Assembly (NCBI RefSeq): GCF_027744825.2
Contig: NW_026527054.1
Coordinates: 1,674,001 to 1,738,000, forward strand
DNA length: 64,000 nucleotides
Direction of reading: 5' to 3'
Source of the DNA: Synchiropus splendidus
Lineage: Eukaryota; Chordata; Actinopteri; Syngnathiformes; Callionymidae
Shown one piece after another: positions 55,701 through 64,000 of this stretch. Below the pieces are notes generated by a model. That model was given only the letters and a program-made list of their open reading frames with translations, did no database searches and was not told the DNA's origin. A program made the translations under genes and the position numbers. The number at the start of each line of letters is the position of its first letter. Positions within the stretch are counted from its first letter, which is position 1.

Positions 55701-56477
55701 CAGACAGCCCCAGCTCCAGCTGGTATCCGGAGATGTGTCAGATGCAGATCTTTTTCGATCAGCCCTGATTGCATCTCTTTTGGTGACGATGACTCGGCGG
55801 TATCACTTACACCCAACCCTGCCTTCGCACCTAAATGTCTCTCTTCTTCTTCGCAGGTCAGCTCCTTTTCAGTAATGGCTTTCTGCACTCCTCCACATTC
55901 AGACGAAGAGCATGAGCATTTACTCAAAATATGTCCGGTCAGAGAGCTAAAAGCTTAACTGGATCGAGTCCCACCCTTCAGAAAGTCCGACACTCTGTGG
56001 GTGGCTGTCCCTGGTGGAAAGAAGCGGCAGGCACTGTCCCCTCAAAGGTTGTAAAATTGGCTTAGAATTTCCATCATGAAAGCCTATGAGACAGCGGGAA
56101 AACAGGCACCGGAATCCCTGAGAGCACAGTCGACGAGATGCCTGGAAACATCTGTTGCTGCTTTCAAGGACTTCTTAAAGAAAACTGCCAGGCAGCTTCT
56201 TGGTCATCAATCTCTACTTTTGCTTACCACTATTTGTCTGTTGTGTCTGCATCCTCCTTCCCTCTTGTCTTTCTGTCTTCAGGAGCAGCCAAACTCTGCG
56301 ACCAGTAGGCCCACAGCACTCGCTCTGGGACACCGGTATCTGCTTCATTACAGTGCAGTGGAGTGTGCAGCGTCTCAATATCCACCAGATTCCTGCATAA
56401 CTGTCTATTCATTTGTGAATAAACTCCCTCTTCCTTACTCAGCTGAGACTAGAACCCTGACTGTTGCTGCTCAGTAA
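55701..56477 (+). pseudogene. DIRS tyrosine recombinase, plus arm
   Basis: The start is lost. The catalytic part reads RAQSTRCLETSVAAFKDFLK and then, in a shifted frame, a region ending with the usual CQAASWSSISTFAYHYLS text. The His of the H-x-x-R box is Gln here (AQSTR). It ends at about 56477 and is followed by the 3' repeats. Confidence 0.7.
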
Positions 56478-56720
56478 ATGATTTCTCTCCAGGAATGGAG
56501 GATTGTTAATGCCACATTCTATTTCAGCCATATAGTGGCTAAAAGAGGGCAACACAGTTCCTGCTGATCCAGAGTGTAAGTTACACTCCATATATGAGGG
56601 GTTGTTAATGCCACCTTCTATTTCAGCTTACGGTGGCAAAGTTGAGGCGGCAGTCCTGCCACCTGGGGTGTAAAATTACACTCTATGTATGAAGGGATGT
56701 TAATGCTACATCTTCACAAC
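56478..56720 (+). repeat. DIRS 3' tandem repeats, plus copy
   Basis: gttaatgcc anchors at 56505, 56604 and 56699 give units of 99 and 95 bp. Short inverted repeats gtgtaagttacac (56576) and gtgtaaaattacac (56668) lie at unit junctions. Confidence 0.75.
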
Positions 56721-57725
56721 CCATTCATTCATTCATTCAGGCTGGATAGACCCCAGGTGTGGCGGTGGCCTCGGAACTGTCATAGGCCGGTCAAGTTTGA
56801 GGCCCTGGCCATCCGAGATATCGACAGGAGTCTGGGCACTCCTCCATCAGTCATACCAAAGCAACATCGCCGGTGACAATGCAGGCGGTTCAGTGCAGCC
56901 AAACGTGCATCTCATTGATGGCAGTCTGGCAAAGGAGCCAGCTGTGCCAGTCAGACGTCCAGTATGGACGGCCCATGGTTCTCAGGTCAGGCCACGTTGC
57001 AAGGCTAGCGGTTAAGCTTTGTGGTCAAGATGACCTCATGGCTGATTCCGAGTTCCGGATGGGTTTCAGATTGCTCACCTGTGCTCCCCCTTAATCCTGG
57101 CTACACTCGGATTACGGTCACTGCAGGATGGAGAAGTTGAACACATCGCCCCCTGGCCCCAGAGTGGCCAAGGACTGCATTGCTTCTTGCACTGTTTGTG
57201 TCAAGCTCTGCTTTTGTGTTTGGATCACTTGTCTCCTTCGGTTCATTCAAAGACAACGTTAATATGCATATTGTTAGGTTGTTCTACTATCTCAAATCCA
57301 GCACAGTTATGCAATTATATTCCGGCGGCGCATGTGACCGGAAAGAAGAAAGTGCCACCTCCATCACCGACGTAATGAGAGCCACGCTGATGCCGGGGTT
57401 CGGCCAGGCTGGGATGGAGCCCTCTCAGTGTCCGGAGATCGCAAGGCGGCTCGCCTCTACTTCCGGACCTGCATGGGGGGAAGGGCGGAAGGGAGGTGCA
57501 CAGATCAGAGCAATGGCCAACAGTTTGGCCTATTTGTGCACTCAAGACAACTCTGTCCGGGGGATGAGGTGACCCAGGTGCAGCTGACTGCCAACATCAG
57601 ACCATCCTGTGCTCCAGGGTCCAGTGCGGCTCTTGGAAGAGACAGCGCACGAGGCCTCAAAATGCCTGAGGCTTCATATTCAGCCTGCACAGCAAACCGG
57701 AAAAGAAGTTCTTCAATGGACGTTT
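56721..57725 (+). repeat. M modules, plus arm of the palindrome
   Basis: M1 (56721-57100), a linker with ttcggttcattcaaagacaa, and the segment 57310-57725 (catgggggg near 57472, ttcttcaatggacg near 57708). Inverted partner at 49290-50639. ORF scraps exist in several frames and none is shared intact. Confidence 0.6.
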
Positions 57726-57877
57726 TGTTATGTGTCATGGGATTATTTGGGATCACAAATTTGGGGCGCTCTTTTTATGTTGCCGTGTCATCATTTGGTT
57801 TGTTGGAAGTTGGAACCGTGAATAAAACCTGCTGTGTTGATACCTCCTGTAAGTTTTCCTTTCAGCTTTGGCTATCA
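57726..57877 (+). repeat. Gypsy-type LTR, solo, plus arm
   Basis: Sits at the same place in the module order as the gypsy 5' LTR on the other arm. Carries a gtgaataaaacctgctgtg polyadenylation region. No gag or pol follows. Confidence 0.6.
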
Positions 57878-58480
57878 TAGGGCATGTCTCTTCAACCCAC
57901 TTGGGAGAACGAATCAAATGTCTGGACCATCATTGAGCAGTGTCGCCAGGTTCGCGGACAGGCCCCCAGGCTACCAGGCCGGAGGAGAGGTTGAGGCCAA
58001 GGCGCTGGAAGGAGCGAATTCAATACGAATAATAATAAAAAAAACGCAAATGCGATGCTTCAAGCAATGCTTTTATTTCAAACAAGTTTTCCACACAAAC
58101 AGAAATTTCCTCCGGTCTGCCGACTGCCCCGGGAAAAGCTGCTGTCAAAGATCCCGATGTCCTCCGGTCTCACGCTGAGTCTCCTCCGGTTAAATCCACT
58201 CCTGCGGTGATGTGACAAGTCTCTCCCGTGACTGCGACCAGACCTCAGTCCTGCCTGAAGTTTCCGTGGTCCATATCCAAATTATGAGCGGACCTCCAAT
58301 CCTGGGGCGTCCCCTCAAAGCATGGCTACTTCAAGGCTAGCAGGCAGTCCCCTGCCCCCCCTAAGTGCAGTTCACTATTTGAAATGCTAAAGCACCCGCA
58401 ACACTCAAAGCATATAATGCCAAATGGATGTGGACTGCCGTCTGTTGGGTAAACATCCACTGCTAGTCCAATTCAATCCG
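57878..58480 (+). repeat. M segment and recombinase N-fragment, plus copy
   Basis: 57878-58160 matches 29821-30165. 58265-58480 holds the recombinase start (AKAPATLKAYNAKWMWTAV in broken frame), then breaks into P. A deletion at about 58265 removes most of the segment present at 30200-30480. Confidence 0.5.
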
Positions 58481-58925
58481 GACTATTCCCGGCGCATTTC
58501 TGACACTCCACTGGCACTAGGACCGCACGTGGTCAGGTACGGAGCTTAATTGGAGGAGGGTTTGGAGTTATGGGCCAGCGTTCCCTCTCACTCAGCCGTC
58601 ATGCACGATGCTCGATGCCCTCGCCCCTGGAGCTTGACCTCCCCCCTGAGGAGTGACCATCCCACCCGGCACTGACAGAGCCACCATCGCGCAGTAGAAT
58701 GGTGAATGGTGTCCGCAAACAGCTCATAGCGCTTGAGAACATCATCGCGCTCTTTATGAGCTCCGTGGACTCCACCAGAGATTTTGGAGACACAACAGTC
58801 GCCGGCTGGGGGGAACACCGTATAATTGCCGGGCTGATCATCGCCGCTCCTCTCGGAGAGACCAGTCGACTGCTCTCACCTCTGCCCCCTCCAAAAGCGT
58901 AGGAAGAACTTTTTATCTACAAGTA
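58481..58925 (+). repeat. P module, copy 7
   Basis: Frame 58699-58902 reads QLIALENIIALFMSSVDSTR and ends APLGETSRLLSPLPPPKA. Same ~25-bp deletion as copy 2, supporting common descent of these two composite copies. Confidence 0.6.
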
Positions 58926-58929
58926 TGCA

Positions 58930-59830
58930 TCTAAACCAAAGTCTAACTTGAAAAATAATAAGATGCATTTCTTTGGTATCGGGTCTGTCTCTTCTCTGCC
59001 CAAAATTAGGGTTTATCAGCCGCCATGTTCTCTTCCGGTTCCAGTGAGTCCAAACTCCGGCTTCTAAACTTTGTTTTTGTTTGACATCGTCTCAGGAGAC
59101 CAAGCAGAATAGTAACGGTCTCTCTGCCTCTTTATCCCTGATGCCAGAACTGTCCCTGGGGAAGTTTCTGGAGCCAAGAAGTTATGTCTTTCCCCAGATT
59201 CACCATAATAAGAAGCACAGGCGTCAAATAACTCTTTCCCGTCTCACAACAGATCCCGGTTCCAGCCAAAAGTCAGGGAAGTTTCAATTCAGCTATTGAC
59301 TCTTCTTATTGCTCAGACACGCCAGTTTCCAGCAGGGGTCGCCACAGGACCGTGAAAGCCACCACTTCAGAGGATCACTCAGTAGGTGCTACTTGCCAGA
59401 CCTGCTCTGTTCTCAGCTCCCTCGTGCGATGTCTGATGTGATGTCTGTCTGTTATTCTGTTCTCTGCAGCCCTCCAATCCTCTCAGAGGCAAGCAGGACA
59501 TCGTCATCTACAGAGTCATCTCTTTCTGAGGATGATTGGGCCAGTCCCTCGGGTCTCCATCTTAGGAGAATTGCAGTGTCAGATCAAGGTACACTGCAAG
59601 TTTGGGGAACCGAATTCCTCTGACGGCTCAGATGACAAAAGCGAGTCTGTTTTTGACAAACCAGACTTGAAGTCACCAGAGGAGAGGGCGCAGAGCACCA
59701 AGGACCCTTTCGTCCTTGACCCGCCCTGGAGGCCAGATCCGCTCCTGTGCTCAGGGCGCCTGTCTCCTCACCTCCACATATGGATTGAGAAAATAAACGG
59801 TCATTGACACGCCCTTCAGCTTCACAGTCA
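58930..59830 (+). pseudogene. DIRS gag-like region (module G), plus copy 2
   Basis: TESSLSEDDWASPSGLHLRR (59309-59623 frame) and VHCKFGEPNSSDGSDDKSES, with a short deletion after the latter. Closely parallels 31200-32050. Confidence 0.5.
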
Positions 59831-59849
59831 ACCCCCAGGTTCTGCGTCA

Positions 59850-60285
59850 CCACATGGACCTGAGTGAACTCAGAGAACGAGCGGTCATGTCTGATGGAGG
59901 AGGACCGCGATCTCCTGTCAAAGGAAATAATCGAGCTACTGCCAAAGCGATCCTCCTACACTGGGTTTTACTCCGGGTTCTTTCTGGAACCCAAGAAGAC
60001 AGGAGAGAGGAGACCTGTTCTGGATCTCAGTCTCCTCAACCAATTCATGATCAGACAGCGGTTCCGGACTACCAGCAGATTCCTGGATTGAATCATAGTG
60101 TGAGAGTGTATGACCTCCATAGATCTTGCAGACGTCTACTTCCACAACACGGTCTCTAGTGTCTAGGGCCTCGTTTTTTCGCTAAGTGCATGGAGGAGTG
60201 GCTCGAACTACGAAGGAGAGAGAGTCTGCCGATTATGACGTACTTGGACTGCTGGTTGATTCTAGCCAGAGTCAGGAGTCATGAG
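59850..60285 (+). pseudogene. DIRS RT fragment fused to satellite, copy 2
   Basis: KRSSYTGFYSGFFLEPKKTG and VLDLSLLNQFMIRQRFRTTS, then a shortened middle and YLDCWLILARV. It breaks off at gcgcacaccagcttag, the same point as the 32.5-kb copy. Confidence 0.75.
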
Positions 60286-60508
60286 CGCACACCAGCTTAG
60301 CAGAAGGGGTCTTTCTAGTAGCTGCAGAACAAATTCAATTGCAAATTCAATTTTTATGTTTGTTGGTCTGAAAGCTACAGGTCCCTCGGGCTGAAAACCC
60401 ATTTTCTGCACTGTTCACTCACTGCTCAGCGAAGCCTCAGAACATGAAAATTTCACCTGCAACTATAGCGAAAAAACTATTTAGAGTATATTCAACAGTA
60501 AACCTCTG
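60286..60508 (-). repeat. ~188-bp satellite, reverse orientation (about one monomer)
   Basis: agcagaaggggtctttctag at the RT joint to aacctctgcaaatagggcgc at the Q joint; both joints equal those of the 32.6-33.75 kb array, which has about six monomers. Confidence 0.85.
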
Positions 60509-60860
60509 CAAATAGGGCGCTGCGACTGGCCTACAAGCAGTCGAACCGTTCCACATTTTCTTCTTCCAAGCCATGGGATGAGTTTGACGAGTGCCAGGCG
60601 CTGCTATGAGTTGGATCTGTAGACTGTGTTCCCAGACTTGGTTGAGTTCCGTATGGTGGAGTCAGGTTCCTGCTTGATCTTCTCCTGCGCCTCATGTCAT
60701 CCGCCAAAGTCGTATCGAAGTCAACTTCGATACGACGCTCTCTCTCCACCAGAAGCTCAAAAATCATCCCTCTTCACTAACGGCCAGCTGGCGTTGGATG
60801 GCGAGACCACATACAGATCACGACCGCATGTTGTCTGCCCACAACTGGAAGAAATCTGGA
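60509..60860 (+). repeat. Q module, copy 4
   Basis: Contains a short perfect inverted repeat (tcgtatcgaagt / acttcgatacga, 60710-60735) not present as such in the other copies, probably from a local inversion or duplication. Confidence 0.6.
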
Positions 60861-61425
60861 CTATTCCCGGCGCGGTTCTGACACTCCACTGGCACTAGGA
60901 CCGCACATGGTCAGGTATGGAGCTTACTGCCACGTGGAGGGTTTGGATTGGCAGTGCGGCGTTCCGGCTCACTCAGTCGTCATGCACAATGCCTGATGCG
61001 TTCGCCCCGGGATCTCGACCTCTCCTCTGAGGAATGACCATCCCAACCACCTCTGACAGAGCCACCATAGCGCAGAGGAATGGTGTTTACGCCGTCGGCA
61101 ACCAGCTCATAGCGCTTGAGAACATCATCGCGCTCTTTATGAGCTCCGTGGACCGGCTCATCCATCGCAGAACCTCTCTCACTCTCCCAGAAATTTTGGA
61201 GTTTCAACAGTCCGTCAGCCTGGTGCTCTGCTCGTGGCGCCTACTCCACACACAGCCGCTGCCCATGGGGGAACACCGTCGCTGTTCGAAGGGGCAGGGT
61301 GACCCTAGCAATCCAAATCATAGCCGTGCTAATCATCGTTACACCTCTTGGAGAGACCAGTCGGCTGCTCTCACCTCTGCTCACTCTAAAAGCTTAGGAA
61401 GAAAACGTTGTATCAAAAACTTTGC
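60861..61425 (+). repeat. P module, copy 8
   Basis: The longest open P frame: 61034-61597, reading QLIALENIIALFMSSVDRLI then TSLTLPEILEFQQSV. It continues open into U for a total of 187 codons. As in copy 3 it lies between Q and U. Confidence 0.6.
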
Positions 61426-62235
61426 ATCTGTAACAGGTCTGAATACTGTGACCTTGTCTACAGTTAAAAAGTGGTGTCTCAATGTGGTTAGTAGAACGCC
61501 GTCTGAAACAAAATGCGGACAGAGTCACACAAGGCTTCCACATGTGTCGATGGTGAGAAAAGTAATCCAAGGGATTCTTTTTTTTTCATTGTGGTAACCC
61601 AGACCACAATTAGATGTCTTTCTGACACCATCTGATCACTCACAAACATGTCACTTTGTCATACGACAAGTGTTAGACATCATGAACGACATGCATAATT
61701 GCTTTTCATCTGAATGTATAATTCTGCCATTAAACCTTTTGGCTAGTGTTGAGAAATAATAAAACCTTACTTTTTACCAAACACCGTTATTCACCACAAG
61801 CAAACTGAACTCCACACAACTCAATCACCCGTGCCATGTCAACGTCGGTTGTCAGTATTAGCTTACAAGCTCCACATCCACACAGAGCGAACTCAACGCA
61901 CGAAGGAAAAACAGTATACTTAAAAATTGAGTCACCATCCTCACACTCAGACCCCAAATCAGTCAATCCGATGTGGAACAAACATTATAAAACAATGGAT
62001 TTGACTAACCTGAAACTAAATGTAGACAGATTCACACGAGGCTTCCACATTTGGCGATGGGAAGAAAAGTAATGAAAAAAAGTGTCACTTCCTATTTACC
62101 CACACATCTTCAATGCCCAACCTCTGTCCTATCCTGCTCTCTACTGACCTAATTATATACCTGCCGGTTAATCAACTCCATGCTGAACAATTAAATGACA
62201 TCTAACACACAATCTGTGACCACACATAAGTGGGC
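61426..62235 (+). repeat. U module, copy 2 (without V insert)
   Basis: Collinear with 34676-35411 plus 36440-36490, lacking V and the duplicated ~165-bp piece, so it probably shows the ancestral form. Ends at the same satellite joint. Confidence 0.6.
61787..61981 (-). other. Conserved 64-codon ORF in module U, copy 2
   Basis: CGCGACKLILTTDVDMARVI then ELCGVQFACGE; partner of 35023-35217. All seven or so differences are substitutions, and the stop and the start codon are shared. Confidence 0.35.
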
Positions 62236-64000
62236 GTCACACTAGAAAGGCTCTTTTTCCGATAGTTGTGCGTGATATTTTCATGTTCAGAGGCTATTCC
62301 GATCAGTGAGTGAACAGTGGAGAAAATGCCTTTTCAGCCCGTCAAAAGCTGGGTTTCAGACCACAAAAAAAAAGTTAACCACCAGATATACCGTTCAGAA
62401 ATGTAGGTTTAGTGTTGAATATACAAAAAAGAGTGTTTATCCTATTGTTGCAGATGAAATTTTCATGTTGTGAGGAATCCCAGAGCAGTGAGTGAAGAGA
62501 GGAGAAAAAGTGTATTCAGCCCGAGAGAAGCTGAGTTTCTGACCAAGAAAAAAAAAAAAAAGTTGATAACCCCCTGAAATACAGTTGTGAAAAGTAGGTT
62601 TAGTGTTTATTATACAAGAAAGAGTGTTTCTCCTATAGTTGCATGAGAAATTTTCCTGTTCACAGGCATCCCAGAGCAGTGAATAAACAGTGCATAAAAT
62701 GCATTTTAAGCCAAAGGAAAGGTAGTTTACAGACCGACAAAAATAAAATTATTGACAACCCTCTAAAAACACTTCAGACAGTTTAGATTTGTTCTGTAAC
62801 TACTAGAAAACCCCTTTCTTCTATAGTGGAATGTGAAAATGTCATATTCTGAAGCGTCCCTGAGAAGTTGTGACAGAATGCAGAAAACGCGTTTTCAGGC
62901 TGAGATCAGGTGGGTTCCGGAACGCCAAACATAAAAATGTTGATAACTTTCGAAAAACACTTCAGACAGCTTAGATTTGATGTGCAACTATGAGAAAGAC
63001 CCTTTCTGCTATAGTGGGAACTGAAAATTTCATGTTCTGAAGCTTCCATGCAAAGTTATGGCACAATGCAGAAAAAGCGTTTTCAGCCTGAGAAAAGGTC
63101 GATTCCGGAACGCCAAGCATAAAAATGTTGATAACTTTGGAAAAACACTTCAGACAGCTTAGATGTGTTGTATAACTACTGGAAAGATCCTTTCTGCTAT
63201 AGTGGGAAGTGAAAATTTCATGTTCTGAAGCTTCCCTGCAAAGTTATGGCACAATGCAGAAAACGCGTTTTCAGCCTGAGATCAGGTGGGTTCAGGAACG
63301 CCAAAAATAAAAATGTTGATAACTTTGGAAAAGCACTTCAGACAGCTTACATTTCATGTGCAACTACTAGAAAGACCCTTTCTGACATAGTGGGTGGTGA
63401 AAATTCGATGTTCTGAAGCTTCCCTGCAAAGTTATGGCACAATGCGTAAAACGCATTTTCAGCCTGAGATAAGGTCGATTCCGGAAGGCCAAACATAAAA
63501 ATGTTGATAACTTTGGAAAGACACTTCAGACAGTTGAGATTTGATGTGCAACAACTAGAAGGACCCTTTCTACTATAGCGGGAGGTGAAAATTTCATGTT
63601 AGGAGGCTTCCCTGCAAAGTTATGGCACATTGCAGAAAACACGTTTTCACAATGAGATAAGGTGGGTTCCAGAACGCCAAACATAAAAATGTTCATTACT
63701 TTGGAAAAACACTTCAGACAGCTTAGATTTGATGTGCAACTACAAGAAAGACCCTTTCTGCGATAGTGGGAGGTGAAAATTTCATGTTCTGAAGCTTTAT
63801 GTAAAGTTATGGCACAATGCGTAAAACGCGTTTTCAGCCTGAGATAAGGTCGATTCCGGAACGCCAAACATAAAAATGTTCATTACTTTGGAAAAACACT
63901 TCTGACAGCTTAGATTTGATGTGCAACTACTATAAAGACATTTTCTGCTATAGTGGAAGTTTAAAATTTCATGTTCTGAAGCTTCCTTGCAAAGTTATGG
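62236..64000 (+). repeat. ~188-bp satellite array, forward orientation, runs off the window
   Basis: At least nine monomers. Anchors at 62890, 63076, 63265, 63453, 63641 and 63829 are 186-189 bp apart. From about 62.8 kb the monomers are one homogeneous type (ctgaagcttccctgcaaagt, gaacgccaaacataaaaatg), more alike than in the other arrays, so this part was amplified more recently. Confidence 0.9.

Noticed and set aside
1..64000. CRISPR-like arrays, tRNA or rRNA genes
   Set aside because: The only regular arrays are the ~188-bp satellite and the DIRS 3' repeats, which have no spacer structure. No tRNA cloverleaf or rRNA core sequence was recognised, though no scan was run.

Overview
This window is a gene-poor, repeat-rich stretch of a teleost fish genome. 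It contains DIRS-type tyrosine-recombinase retrotransposons, an L2-like and an RTE/Rex-like LINE, a fish-type endogenous retrovirus, a Ty3/gypsy element, a piggyBac-like element, a degraded Polinton/Maverick and a ~188-bp satellite. I found no host protein-coding gene, tRNA, rRNA or CRISPR. Nearly every coding trace belongs to a mobile element, and most carry stops, frameshifts or nested insertions.

Layout. 1-3075: DIRS element on the minus strand plus a GC-rich leader module (called P). 3092-6207: L2-like LINE inserted between P and a second module (Q). 6523-8465: satellite array. 8466-10078: DIRS 3' modules and recombinase on the plus strand. 10089-13165: truncated endogenous retrovirus on the minus strand, with LTR, polypurine tract, env tail and integrase. 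13166-28475: Polinton/Maverick. Its left half reads on the plus strand: unknown proteins, integrase with chromodomain, minor capsid, pVI-like protein, major capsid, adenain-like protease. Its right half reads on the minus strand: conserved unknown protein, small basic/hydrophobic protein, packaging ATPase, protein-primed PolB, acidic upstream protein. Two solo LTRs and one LTR-like fragment interrupt it, and a 2,633-bp tandem duplication covers PolB and the ATPase. 28742-29446: RTE/Rex-like LINE tail.

29671-64000 is a mosaic of the DIRS-derived modules P, G (gag-like), RT, RNase H, YR, 3' repeats and M, joined to the satellite and to modules Q and U. The same module order recurs. About 42.2-53.0 kb on the minus strand mirrors about 53.4-61.4 kb on the plus strand, forming an imperfect palindrome. 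The left arm carries a gypsy element (45126-49289), itself split by a 1,504-bp piggyBac-like element. The right arm carries only a matching ~152-bp LTR. Two complete copies (30.5-39.7 kb and 58.3-64.0 kb) show reverse satellite, Q-P-U, then forward satellite with the same junctions, which resembles a foldback element with satellite arms.

How the parts relate: the Polinton genes would once have formed a self-replicating, virion-forming transposon, but every core replication or capsid gene except two accessory ORFs is visibly broken. Module boundaries in the DIRS/satellite mosaic were set by eye and are good to roughly 10-50 bp. No alignment or database search was run.
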